19,539 nucleotides of DNA, taken from positions 1-19,539 of the forward strand of contig CAVKQI010000040.1 in assembly GCA_963658405.1 (NCBI GenBank). Reading direction: 5' to 3'. The notes beneath the pieces were generated by a model, which was given only the letters and a program-made list of their open reading frames with translations, was not told the origin of the DNA and did not search any database. Below are positions 1-7,370 of this stretch, piece after piece (positions within the stretch are counted from its first letter, which is position 1; every line of letters begins with the position of its first letter). The position numbers and the translations under genes are program-made. The DNA is from CAG-791 sp963658405. Its GTDB lineage: Bacteria; Bacillota; Clostridia; Lachnospirales; Lachnospiraceae.

Positions 1-75
1 GGATGGTATCTGACGCGCTTTCAGAGCGCGGCAGATAGGCCCGCCTATCTGAGCAGACCCGCATCAGCGGGGATG
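1..75. repeat. Dispersed hairpin repeat, copy A (direct repeat of 19464-19539)
   Basis: The first 55 bases are identical to 19464-19518, and the next 20 differ only by two substitutions and one indel. The repeat holds three consecutive inverted repeats. The first is TATCTG-A-CGCGCT (7-19) with AGCGCG-G-CAGATA (25-37). The second is AGATAGG (33-39) with CCTATCT (44-50). The third is CCCGC (58-62) with GCGGG (67-71). Arms of the first and second overlap at 33-37, so their full forms exclude each other. No coding frame is supported. It could be an intergenic repeat or part of a structured transcript; the window edge hides what lies to its left. Confidence 0.85.
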
Positions 76-80
76 CGAGT

Positions 81-181
81 TAAGGGCCGGCCATCCGCAG
101 GCAAGAGGCGAACCTTAGCAAAACGGCGCAAGGTGCACGGTGCGAGCCATCTGCACTGGCTCGGAGCATGACCGGGTGGCC
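81..181 (+). other. Possible structured RNA or degenerate repeat, unidentified
   Basis: A closing stem pairs GGCCATCCG (89-97) with CGGGTGGCC (173-181), with one G.U wobble. Inside it lies CGAGCCA (143-149) with TGGCTCG (157-163). TAAGG (81-85) with CCTTA (113-117) could pair separately. The sequence just after it, AATAAATATCAGCTAAATAGC (broken at will), resembles the stretch after a similar GGCC-closed structure at 18371-18427. I recognise no known RNA family. From 182 to about 380 I see only the hairpin GCCAA/TTGGC (275-290), the direct repeat at 288-335 and AT-rich DNA. Confidence 0.3.
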
Positions 182-287
182 AATAAATATCAGCTAAATA
201 GCAGGGAAACGAGAGATATCCGCTAAGAAAAAGTAAAGAAAATGCATCCACAAATACCGAAGAAAGCCCTCACAGCCAATTTCTCTT

Positions 288-335
288 GGCAAAGTGCCCA
301 ATAAAAATACTTTATTCCGGCAAAGTGCCCAATAA
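288..335. repeat. 17-bp direct repeat pair upstream of the transporter promoter
   Basis: ggcaaagtgcccaataa occurs at 288-304 and again, exactly, at 319-335. The spacing is 31 bp, about three helical turns, and the pair lies roughly 50-95 bp upstream of the likely -35 region of the next gene. This geometry suits a pair of binding sites for an unknown regulator, but a remnant of a mobile-element end is equally possible. Confidence 0.7.
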
Positions 336-382
336 CAACGCTCCCACCTCTGCACATTTTGTCAAAAAAATAACAGGCCTTC

Positions 383-410
383 TTTACTTTGCAAAAATCC
401 ATATTATAAT
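383..410 (+). promoter_or_regulatory. Sigma-A-type promoter of the transporter gene
   Basis: A perfect -10 TATAAT lies at 405-410. A weak -35 TTTACT at 383-388 stands 16 bp upstream. Transcription would start near 417, giving a leader of about 115 nt that includes the hairpins at 445-509. Confidence 0.55.
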
Positions 411-444
411 GAGTAGTGTTTAATTTTTCAACGGATACATTTTA

Positions 445-509
445 CGGTAAGAACCAGGGAAGATTACCGAAGACTTACCGGCCTGATCAGAGATAAACGC
501 TCTGATCAG
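445..509 (+). promoter_or_regulatory. Two adjacent leader hairpins before the transporter RBS
   Basis: CGGTAAG (445-451) pairs with CTTACCG (474-480). Two bases later CTGATCAGAG (483-492) pairs perfectly with CTCTGATCAG (500-509) around a 7-nt loop. The second ends eight bases before the AGGAGG ribosome binding site (517-522), so it could influence translation. Neither has a U-tract, which argues against a simple terminator. Confidence 0.5.
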
Positions 510-531
510 CATTATGAGGAGGAGAGAAGAT

Positions 532-1896
532 ATGATCGCACAGACATTGGCCATAATTATCTTCGTCGGCATGTTTGTCCTGATTATCCTGGACAAGTTT
601 GAGCGGCAGTGGATCACCCTGGTCAGCGGTGCCCTGATGCTGGTCCTGGTCTTCGGGATCTGCCTGCGCAGCCCGCAGGCCATCATGGACACCCTGAATT
701 TCAAGGCTTTCTTTGCCCAGAGCTTCTGGTACGGCGGCGAGGAGAGTGCATCGGCGGGCATTAACTGGTCCACCATTGTCTTTATCGCAGGCATGATGAT
801 CATGGTCGAAGGACTGGGACATTCCGGCTTTTTCCGCTGGCTCTGCCTGAGCCTGGCCAAGGCCGTGCACTACCATCTGGTGCCGCTGCTGATCTGCTTT
901 ATGTGCATGTCAGCCTTCCTCTCCATGTTTATCGACAGCATCACCGTGGTGCTGTTTCTGGCGACCGTCACCATCGAGCTGTCCCGGATCCTGAAATACA
1001 ATCCGGTGCCCATGATCCTCTCTGAGGTGTTCTGCGCGAACTTAGGCGGCGCGGCTACCATGAGCGGTGATCCGCCGAACATCATCATCGGTACCTCCTT
1101 GGGCTACAGCTTCATGGACTTTATCAGCAATACCGGTCTGATCGTGGGTATCTGCTTTATCTTCTCTCTGATCTATTTCTGGCTGTGCTTCCGTAAGGAA
1201 TTAAAGCAGAACGAGGCAGAGAGGGTGGGCGAGGTGAACTGCCCGGAGCCTGCTTCGGCCATCACCAGCAAGTCCTCCTTTATCTGCGGCATCGCCGTTT
1301 TTGCCATCGCTGTGGTACTGCTCGTGACGCATGCCCAGACCGGTCTGACCGTGGCCTGCATCGGTGTGATCGTGGCGATCCTGACCATAGCAGCTATGAC
1401 CGCTACTTCCGGTACGCAGGTCATTCCCAAGATCTTTAAGGGCGTGGATTACAAGACCCTGCTGTTCTTTATCGGCCTGTTTGTTTCCGTAGGCGGTCTG
1501 GAGCAGACCGGTGTGCTGGAGATCATCGCTAACTTTATCTCCGTAGTCAGCGGCGGCAATGCACATGTCATCGTGGCTATCATCCTGCTGCTGTCGGCAT
1601 TCTGCAGCGCCCTCATCGACAATATCCCCTTTGCAGCTACCATGCTGCCGGTGATCCAGTCCCTGTCGGTTTCCGCCGGTGTTTCCCTGCATACGCTGGC
1701 ATGGACCCTGTCTCTGGGCACGGATATCGGCGGGAATGCCACCCCCATCGGCGCTTCCGCCAATGTCGTGGGCACTTCCGTTTCCGCCAAGAACGGTCAT
1801 CCCATCAGCTGGGGAAAATATTGTAAGTATTGCGTCCCGGCTACCATCATTGTTATAATGATATCACTGATATGCCTGTACGTTCGTTATCTGTAA
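532..1896 (+). CDS. SLC13/ArsB-NhaD superfamily ion transporter (anion or Na+/H+ type)
   Basis: A polytopic inner-membrane transporter of 454 residues with about a dozen hydrophobic segments. Two inverted halves, typical of the ion-transporter superfamily, are separated by a hydrophilic loop at about residues 221-248. Half one has FIDSITVVL (133-141) and SGDPPNIIIG (178-187). Half two has LIDNIPFAATMLP (361-373) and GGNATPIGASANVVG (400-414). These re-entrant motifs line the substrate site in the family (CitMHS, ArsB, NhaD, P-protein). The substrate cannot be read from sequence; the SGDPPN and IDNIPF motifs favour the ArsB/NhaD branch over dicarboxylate carriers. An in-frame ATG at 514 overlaps the AGGAGGAGAG ribosome binding site (517-526), so 532 is the better start. 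No clear terminator follows. Confidence 0.85.
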   Translation: MIAQTLAIIIFVGMFVLIILDKFERQWITLVSGALMLVLVFGICLRSPQAIMDTLNFKAFFAQSFWYGGEESASAGINWSTIVFIAGMMIMVEGLGHSGFFRWLCLSLAKAVHYHLVPLLICFMCMSAFLSMFIDSITVVLFLATVTIELSRILKYNPVPMILSEVFCANLGGAATMSGDPPNIIIGTSLGYSFMDFISNTGLIVGICFIFSLIYFWLCFRKELKQNEAERVGEVNCPEPASAITSKSSFICGIAVFAIAVVLLVTHAQTGLTVACIGVIVAILTIAAMTATSGTQVIPKIFKGVDYKTLLFFIGLFVSVGGLEQTGVLEIIANFISVVSGGNAHVIVAIILLLSAFCSALIDNIPFAATMLPVIQSLSVSAGVSLHTLAWTLSLGTDIGGNATPIGASANVVGTSVSAKNGHPISWGKYCKYCVPATIIVIMISLICLYVRYL

Positions 1897-1942
1897 AGAT
1901 GCGGACAGGCGGCTGGTGATTTTTAGAGCACAGTAAGCGTAT

Positions 1943-1985
1943 TGCGGCTGTCTGCGAATGGAACTGTCAGCGACAGGAATCCGCA
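1943..1985 (+). promoter_or_regulatory. Nested inverted repeats before the kinase-like gene
   Basis: TGCGG (1943-1947) can pair with CCGCA (1981-1985), enclosing CTGTC (1964-1968) with GACAG (1972-1976). More GC-rich inverted repeats follow up to the ribosome binding site at 2041. I see no convincing promoter in the 157-nt gap, so the kinase gene may be read from the transporter promoter through this structure. The arms are short, so the evidence is weak. Confidence 0.25.
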
Positions 1986-2053
1986 GGCGGCCGTTATCTA
2001 TTAATGGCCTAAACAGCCGGGCCGGCGGCAGATACGCAGAAAGGGAGAACACT

Positions 2054-2677
2054 ATGATTGACAAACAGATTATTGTCACAGTCGGAAGAGAGCATGGAAG
2101 CGGCGGCCATTTTATTGCACAGCATATCGCCGATGACCTTGGCATAAAGCTTTACGATAAGGAAATCGTAGAGGCGATTGTGGATTCCAGCGGCTACACC
2201 AGAGAATTTGTGGAAAAAATGGACGAGAAGCCCATTAATTTCCTGCTGTCCCGCCGCATCGGTGAGTTTTCCAATTCTCCCGAGGAAATTATTGCAGAGA
2301 AGGTCTTTGACTATATCCGGCAGATCGCAGAGAGCGGACAGTCCTTTGTCATCGTAGGCCGCTGCGCAGAGTCTGTTCTGCGGCTGTATCCTCACGTGGT
2401 CAGCGTCTTCGTGACAGGCGACAAGCAGGATAAGCTGGACAGAATCCAGCGGATCTTTGAGCTGGATCCCCAGAAGGCGGCAGACAGGATCCGCCGCGTG
2501 GACTTTAAGAGAAAGCAGTACCACAATCACTACAGCGACCGCAAATGGGGCGATTCCAGAGGTTATGATATCCTGATCAACAGCAGCAGGATCGGCATCG
2601 AGAATACGGCCAAGTGCCTGACCAGCTATATCCGTTCCTACATGGAGATCAATGATATTCCGGAGAGCAAGAAATAA
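2054..2677 (+). CDS. Cytidylate kinase-like family protein
   Basis: A soluble P-loop protein of 207 residues. IIVTVGREHGSGGH (6-19) is a Walker-A-like loop in the form typical of the cytidylate-kinase-like family (Pfam AAA_26), not the canonical GxxxxGKS. IKLYDKEIVEAI (31-42) and FVIVGRCAESVL (98-109) are the other family hallmarks. An Arg/Lys-rich lid-like stretch, DRIRRVDFKRKQYHNHYSD, lies at about 144-162. The family is assumed to phosphorylate nucleotides, but its real substrate is poorly established, and it is distinct from bona fide Cmk. The start is the ATG after AAGGGAG (2041-2047); an upstream in-frame start at 1958 would add 32 non-conserved residues. The exonuclease gene follows 47 nt downstream, so the two are probably co-transcribed. 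Confidence 0.85.
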   Translation: MIDKQIIVTVGREHGSGGHFIAQHIADDLGIKLYDKEIVEAIVDSSGYTREFVEKMDEKPINFLLSRRIGEFSNSPEEIIAEKVFDYIRQIAESGQSFVIVGRCAESVLRLYPHVVSVFVTGDKQDKLDRIQRIFELDPQKAADRIRRVDFKRKQYHNHYSDRKWGDSRGYDILINSSRIGIENTAKCLTSYIRSYMEINDIPESKK

Positions 2678-2724
2678 GCTGACACTTTAAACCGTAAACA
2701 AAGCAGGTGCACACGCGAGGAAAC

Positions 2725-3654
2725 ATGAAGTATATTGTCTTAGACCTGGAATGGAATCAGGGAAATGCTTCCGTAGAGAAGCAGAATCCTGATATGCCCT
2801 TCGAGATTATAGAAATCGGTGCTGTGCGCCTGAATGAAAAAAGAGAGCATGAGGGAGATTTTTCCAGCCTGATCCGGCCGGTATGCTATCACTCCATGCA
2901 CGGGATCACCGGCAAGCTGGTGCATCTGAATATGGAGTCCCTGGCCGGAGAGCGCACCTTTCCGGAGGTGATGGACGATTTTCAGGACTGGTGTGGGGAT
3001 GACCCCCTGTACTGTACCTGGGGGCCCACGGATCTGACAGAGCTGCAGCGAAACCTCCTGTACCACAAGGAGGCACCCCTTTCTGACGGCCCCCTGCCTT
3101 TCCTGGATGTGCAGAAGCTCTTTGCCCTCGCCTTCGAGACCCGCAAATCCAGAAGATCCCTGGAATATGCCATCGATTTTCTGAAGATCGAGAAGGACTG
3201 CCCCTTTCACAGAGCCCACAGCGATGCCTATTATACCGCCCGCATTCTGGAAAAGCTTCCGGAGAGCGTGCTGAAAAATGTCTCCTATGATTCCTTTTCG
3301 ATTCCCCGGGATCGGGAGGGAGAGGTGCATGTACGCTTTGACGACTACACCAAGTATATCTCCCGGGGATTTGCCTCCAGAACCAAGGCTATGGGAGATG
3401 CGGAGGTCATGGATACGCACTGCTATGAGTGCGGGAGAAAGCTTCGCAAGAAGGTCCGCTGGTTTACCCCCAACGGCAAGCATTATTACAGCGTTTCCTA
3501 TTGCCCCGAACACGGCTACATGAAGGCAAAGATCCGCCTGCGCAAGTCCAAGGACGACCTGATCTATGTGGTCAAGACAGAGAAGTTTATCGATCAGGAG
3601 GAAATGGAGGCGCTCCAGGAAAAGGCCAGAAAGGCGGCCAAAAGACCGCAGTGA
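2725..3654 (+). CDS. DEDDh-family 3'-5' exonuclease (KapD-like) with C-terminal Cys/His motif
   Basis: 309 residues. The N-terminal exonuclease domain (about 1-180) has all the expected DEDDh metal ligands and catalytic residues: D7 and E9 in VLDLEW, D103 in TWGPTD, and H162/D167 in HRAHSDA. It should remove nucleotides from 3' ends of RNA or DNA; the closest familiar relatives are KapD/ERI-1-like exonucleases. A tail of about 130 residues follows. It contains CYEC (233-236) and CPEH (260-263), separated by a basic segment, which resembles a small zinc ribbon, then a Lys/Arg-rich end that could bind nucleic acid. The start is the ATG after CGAGGA (2715-2720); a GTG at 2707 would add six residues without a better binding site. 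Confidence 0.85.
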   Translation: MKYIVLDLEWNQGNASVEKQNPDMPFEIIEIGAVRLNEKREHEGDFSSLIRPVCYHSMHGITGKLVHLNMESLAGERTFPEVMDDFQDWCGDDPLYCTWGPTDLTELQRNLLYHKEAPLSDGPLPFLDVQKLFALAFETRKSRRSLEYAIDFLKIEKDCPFHRAHSDAYYTARILEKLPESVLKNVSYDSFSIPRDREGEVHVRFDDYTKYISRGFASRTKAMGDAEVMDTHCYECGRKLRKKVRWFTPNGKHYYSVSYCPEHGYMKAKIRLRKSKDDLIYVVKTEKFIDQEEMEALQEKARKAAKRPQ

Positions 3655-3766
3655 AAAAATGAGACTGCATACATCACTGTAAGCTTCCGCGATAATTAAC
3701 GCTCGCCAGATGTTCTGACTTCATAAGCAGCGAATCAACAAAGCGAAGTTACTCGTATAAGCAATG

Positions 3767-3806
3767 AAAAGCCCCCCTCGGCATGTATATGCTGATGGGG
3801 TCTTTT
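3767..3806. terminator. Probable bidirectional terminator between converging genes
   Basis: GAAAAGCCCCCCTCGGCAT (3766-3784) pairs imperfectly with ATGCTGATGGGGTCTTTTC (3789-3807). The arms carry A-runs and T-runs that would act as U-tracts in both directions. It lies between the convergent exonuclease (+) and hydrolase (-) genes, where a shared terminator is expected. The rest of the 309-nt gap holds only the repeat-rich hairpin at 3849-3913. Confidence 0.6.
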
Positions 3807-3848
3807 CGTTGAGAATGCTGAGAAGCTTTTCTTATCGGAAACCAAATC

Positions 3849-3913
3849 GGTATACTGCAGGAGCTGTATTGCAGTGTATGGAATGTATTGCAGTGCATTG
3901 GTTGCAGTATACC
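3849..3913. repeat. Long inverted repeat enclosing short TGTATTGCAGTG repeats
   Basis: GGTATACTGCA (3849-3859) and TGCAGTATACC (3903-3913) form a perfect 11-bp inverted repeat. Between them TGTATTGCAGTG occurs twice at a spacing of about 18 bp, and related TGCAGT/TATTGCCGTG pieces continue to about 3935. It lies just downstream of the hydrolase stop codon and could stabilise the 3' end of that transcript. No protein is supported here. Confidence 0.65.
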
Positions 3914-3963
3914 GAACGTATTGCCGTGTGTTGGCATTTTGTCTGTTTCTGCTTTATTCTGCG

Positions 3964-5301
3964 CTATTCCTGTGTCAGGTACGTGTTCTTGTATTGCAGA
4001 ATCTTGTCCACACTCTGATTGAGGCGCTCGGTGCTGATGGTGCCGTCCTGGCAGGCGGTGAGCACGGCATTGTAGGCTTCCTCAAAGTCGGCGGGCATCA
4101 GGATGATGTCGCAGCCGGCCAGGAAGGACTGTACAGCCGCCTCCCCGGAGGAATAGGCATCTGTGACAGCCTGCATCTCCATGGCGTCTGTGATGATCAG
4201 GGTATTGTCCTTGTCCGGGATCAGATCGATGATCTGCTTGGAAAGGGTAGCGGGGGTGTTGTCACCGGTGACGTTGGGCATGGAAATATGGGAGACCATG
4301 ATCGCGTGCGGGGTCACCTTGGCGGCAGCCTCAAAGGGCAGCAGCTCGCAGCCCTGAATCTCCTCTAAGGTGCGGTAGCTGAAGGCAAAGCCGGTGTGGC
4401 TGTCCTCGGCGGTATCGCCGTGGCCGGGAAAATGCTTGAAGGTGGGAATGACGCCTGCATCTGCCAGACCCTGTCCTGCAGCGCTGGAAAGCTCTGCAGC
4501 CTTGGCCGCATCGGAGGAGTAAGCCCGGGTGCCGATGATGGGATTGTCCGGGTTAGTGTTGACGTCGGCATCCGGCGCAAAGTCCACATTAAAGCCGTAT
4601 TCTTTTATATAGGTGCCGATGGTCTTTCCCATGTCATAGGCGGCATCGGTGCCCTGGGCACCTACGGCAGCGGCGCTTTCATATTTGGGAAGATCGAAGG
4701 TATCCGTATTGGCCAGACGGGCTACCCGGCCGCCCTCCTCGTCCACGGCGATAAAGAGGGGAATGTCGGAGGCTTCCTGAAGATCCTTGTTGAACTGCGT
4801 GATCTGGTCCGGGTCCAGGATGTTCTGACCGAACTGGCAGACACCGCCGATCTGGTATTTCTTCAGATTTTCACGGATGGAATCGTTGATGGCGGTGGAA
4901 CCGATTTTTTTGCCTTCGGCGTTCTCGGTAACCTCGGTTTCTTCATCCAGGGTATCGGGACGGAGGATGAACAGCTGACCCACCTTCTGCTCCAGGGTGA
5001 GATCCTCGGTCTTCAGGGTCTGCGCAGCAGAAGCAGCGGTGCTGTCCGCTGTCACATTCGTCTGGGAAGCGGCGTCGGCAGATTCGGTGGAAACCGCACT
5101 GCCGGCGGCATCAGCCGTATCGGTGATGGTAGTCTCCGAGGCAGCCGCACTGTCCGCGGAGACTTCCTGGGCGGCGCTGTCCGATGTTTCCTGAGAAGCG
5201 GATTCTGAGGCGGTTACAGTACTGCCCTGAGAGGCAGATCCGCAGCCGCTCAGCATGATGGCAGCTGCCATGGTAAGGGGTAAAATTGCAGATAATTTCA
5301 T
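3964..5301 (-). CDS. Glycoside hydrolase family 3 lipoprotein (NagZ-type beta-N-acetylglucosaminidase)
   Basis: 445 residues, exported and lipid-anchored. The signal peptide ends in the lipobox LSGC with Cys at 20. A Ser/Ala/Asp/Thr-rich linker (about 21-95) is followed by a GH3 barrel. Family motifs are DEEGGRVARL (187-196), KHFPGHGDTAEDSH (289-302) and ITDAMEMQAV (370-379). In NagZ enzymes the DSH triad (here 300-302) supplies the Asp-His acid/base dyad and the Asp in TDAM (here D372) is the nucleophile, so the protein should be active on beta-1,4-linked GlcNAc of peptidoglycan fragments outside the cell. The start follows TGGAGAA six bases upstream; a longer frame to 5397 would run through the hairpin array and lack a signal peptide. 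It is the last gene of the trmB-trxA-carboxypeptidase cluster. Confidence 0.92.
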   Translation of the reverse strand: MKLSAILPLTMAAAIMLSGCGSASQGSTVTASESASQETSDSAAQEVSADSAAASETTITDTADAAGSAVSTESADAASQTNVTADSTAASAAQTLKTEDLTLEQKVGQLFILRPDTLDEETEVTENAEGKKIGSTAINDSIRENLKKYQIGGVCQFGQNILDPDQITQFNKDLQEASDIPLFIAVDEEGGRVARLANTDTFDLPKYESAAAVGAQGTDAAYDMGKTIGTYIKEYGFNVDFAPDADVNTNPDNPIIGTRAYSSDAAKAAELSSAAGQGLADAGVIPTFKHFPGHGDTAEDSHTGFAFSYRTLEEIQGCELLPFEAAAKVTPHAIMVSHISMPNVTGDNTPATLSKQIIDLIPDKDNTLIITDAMEMQAVTDAYSSGEAAVQSFLAGCDIILMPADFEEAYNAVLTACQDGTISTERLNQSVDKILQYKNTYLTQE

Positions 5302-5336
5302 AATATTCTCCATTCTGCAGGCATCCTCGCCGGAAA

Positions 5337-5440
5337 AACGCAAAGCAAATCTTTGATTTGGTTTGCGTTCAGGGCTGTTTGTGGGCCTGCGCCACAAACA
5401 GCAGTGCGAAAACTACGCTTGATAGCATAGTTTTCGCACT
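5337..5440 (-). repeat. Array of three back-to-back hairpins in the carboxypeptidase-hydrolase gap
   Basis: In the direction of transcription (minus strand) three long inverted repeats follow one another almost without a gap. The first pairs 5403-5415 with 5428-5440 (13 bp, arm AGTGCGAAAACTA). The second pairs 5374-5384 with 5392-5402 (11 bp, arm GCTGTTTGTGG). The third pairs AACGCAAA plus AAATC (5337-5351) with GATTT plus TTTGCGTT (5355-5369), with a small internal mismatch. No U-tract follows any of them. They fill most of the 152 nt between the carboxypeptidase stop codon and the hydrolase ribosome binding site, so they could set relative expression by RNA processing, pausing or masking. 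Confidence 0.85.
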
Positions 5441-5453
5441 AAATTCCATTCCA

Positions 5454-7370
5454 TTATTTGGAAGAATCGTCGAAGCGGTGATACTGCAGGGAGTAGGAAT
5501 GAACCTTGCGGCGGCGCTTCTTCCTGGGACGCAGATCTGAGTTGGAATAGGAAGCGGACAGCTCCCGTATATGGAAGATCAGCATCAGGACAGCACCCAC
5601 CAGCAAGAGCAGTGTCAGTGCGCTTCGCACATTAATGTAAACAGTGCCGTTGGCGGCAATGGTGACGACTGTAAAGAAGGCGTCGATCCGAGCCTGCATC
5701 TGTAAAAGGAATCGGCCGAAGGCATTGCTGCGCATTTTCTGCAGGATACCTGTGGCTGTTCCGGCAGAAGCGCTGCCGGTGTCAGCATCGGCCTGGCTTG
5801 CAGAAGCATCATCGCCGCTGCTGCCGGATCCGTCAGAGGAATTGGTGACAATGCCGGTCAGTGAAGACCGGGAGGCCGTGCCTGCATTTTCCAGATAGAG
5901 CTGTGCCTCGCCGAGCACTACACCGCCGTAGGAATAGGTAAGCTGGGCAATGGGCGTCTGGCCGGTGCTGTTCTCTGTCTGACCGGTGCCGGATGCAGCC
6001 TGCGCACTGCCGGTTTCCTGCGTATCACCTGCGTCTGCCTGACTTTCCGCTGCGGTCTGTCTGCCGGCGGAGATGGGGGTGACTGTGGCAGTCAGGTCCG
6101 AGAAGGACAGGGTAGAAGGCAGGATGACCTCACTGTCCTGGGACAGTGAAAAGCTGGGCATACTGGAACTCGAAAAGAGGCTGCTGCCGCTGTCTGCAAA
6201 GCCTTTTGTATCCATGGAATAGCGATTTTCATAATCGCAGGCCCGTACCTTCTGGAAGTTGGCATACCCGTAGTCAAAGAGATTGATGGTATCGGTGTAC
6301 TGATAGGGATCCTCTTCCTTCATGATGATGCAGATCATGCGGGCACCGTTTCGCTCACATCCGGTGACCAGCGTCCGTCTGGCCTGGTCCGTATAGCCGG
6401 TCTTGCCGCCGATGATGCCGTCACAGGCGATCTTGCCGGAGATCAGGGCGTGGGTATTATTCAGCCAGAAGTCGTCAGGCTGGGTAGCCGTGGGTTCAAA
6501 GTGATGGGTGGCCGTATTCCCCAGCCGCTGCAGCGTGGGATTGGAAAAAAACGCCCGGGCAATGATCGCCAGATCATGCGGCGTGGTGTAGTGGTCCTCA
6601 TCAAAGAGCCCGTTGGCGTTGACAAAATGGGAACCGGTGCAGCCAAGCTCCGCGGCTTTCTGATTCATCAGCTCCGCAAAGGCGGAAATGGAACCGGCCA
6701 CCTTCTCGGCGATGGCATTGCTGGCTTCATTGGCGGAACCCACCAGGATGGCATAGAGGCAGTCCTCCACCGTCAGGGATTCCCCTTCGTCGATGCCTGC
6801 CTTGGACCCGTCCGAGGGCACGGAAAAAACAGCCTCGTGGGAAAAGGTGACCATGTCGGTGAGCTCCAGATTTTCCACTGCCAGCAGACAGGTGAGAATC
6901 TTGGTAGTGCTGGCGGGATAAAGCTTTTCGTCGATGTTCTTTCCATAGAGGATGGCACCGGTGTCCAGATCCATGAGAACAGCGCCTTCGGCACCGATGG
7001 CAGGTCCCTGGGGCCAGCCTTCGATCTCATTGGTCTGTACCGGCTCTCCCTTTCGAACCTCCGCTTCCGCATTAAAATCGCGCAGCCCATCTGCAGTAAA
7101 GATGGCGTTGTGATAGGCTGCCAGGGGATCCTCCTGGGAGGAAGTGTCTGCAGAAGCATCGGATGTATCCGAAGAAGATGCAGCAGTGTCTGCCGAGCTG
7201 CCGGAAGCGGTGCTTTCCGATGAAGCTGCGGCTGCTGCTTCTGCCTGTACTGCGTCTGTGGATGCCGCTGCAGCAGAAGCCGAAAGCGGAGAGACCGCAG
7301 TCAGCAGTACCGCCAGGAGCAGCGCCGAGATCTTTTTAAATTTCCCTTTGCCGGGCCGCGGCTTCGGCAT
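5454..7370 (-). CDS. D-alanyl-D-alanine carboxypeptidase, membrane-anchored (DacA/PBP5 family)
   Basis: A penicillin-binding protein of 638 residues that trims the terminal D-Ala from peptidoglycan stem peptides outside the membrane. A signal peptide (about 1-33) precedes a Ser/Ala-rich spacer (34-80). The S11 peptidase domain has all three active-site motifs: STTK (154-157, nucleophile S154), SAN (212-214) and KTG (323-325). A PBP5-like C-terminal beta domain seems to be interrupted by a Ser/Gly/Gln-rich insertion (about 436-472), and a second such stretch (506-540) precedes a membrane segment (583-600) and a cytoplasmic basic tail RPRKKRRRK. Most relatives are near 400-450 residues and end in an amphipathic helix, so the spacers and true transmembrane anchor are unusual. 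Its ATG shares one base with the trxA stop codon, and GGAGG lies ten bases upstream, suggesting translational coupling. Confidence 0.93.
   Translation of the reverse strand: MPKPRPGKGKFKKISALLLAVLLTAVSPLSASAAAASTDAVQAEAAAAASSESTASGSSADTAASSSDTSDASADTSSQEDPLAAYHNAIFTADGLRDFNAEAEVRKGEPVQTNEIEGWPQGPAIGAEGAVLMDLDTGAILYGKNIDEKLYPASTTKILTCLLAVENLELTDMVTFSHEAVFSVPSDGSKAGIDEGESLTVEDCLYAILVGSANEASNAIAEKVAGSISAFAELMNQKAAELGCTGSHFVNANGLFDEDHYTTPHDLAIIARAFFSNPTLQRLGNTATHHFEPTATQPDDFWLNNTHALISGKIACDGIIGGKTGYTDQARRTLVTGCERNGARMICIIMKEEDPYQYTDTINLFDYGYANFQKVRACDYENRYSMDTKGFADSGSSLFSSSSMPSFSLSQDSEVILPSTLSFSDLTATVTPISAGRQTAAESQADAGDTQETGSAQAASGTGQTENSTGQTPIAQLTYSYGGVVLGEAQLYLENAGTASRSSLTGIVTNSSDGSGSSGDDASASQADADTGSASAGTATGILQKMRSNAFGRFLLQMQARIDAFFTVVTIAANGTVYINVRSALTLLLLVGAVLMLIFHIRELSASYSNSDLRPRKKRRRKVHSYSLQYHRFDDSSK

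Noticed and set aside
45..251. 68-codon frame in the left gene-free region
   Set aside because: It overlaps the dispersed hairpin repeat and has no ribosome binding site or family features.
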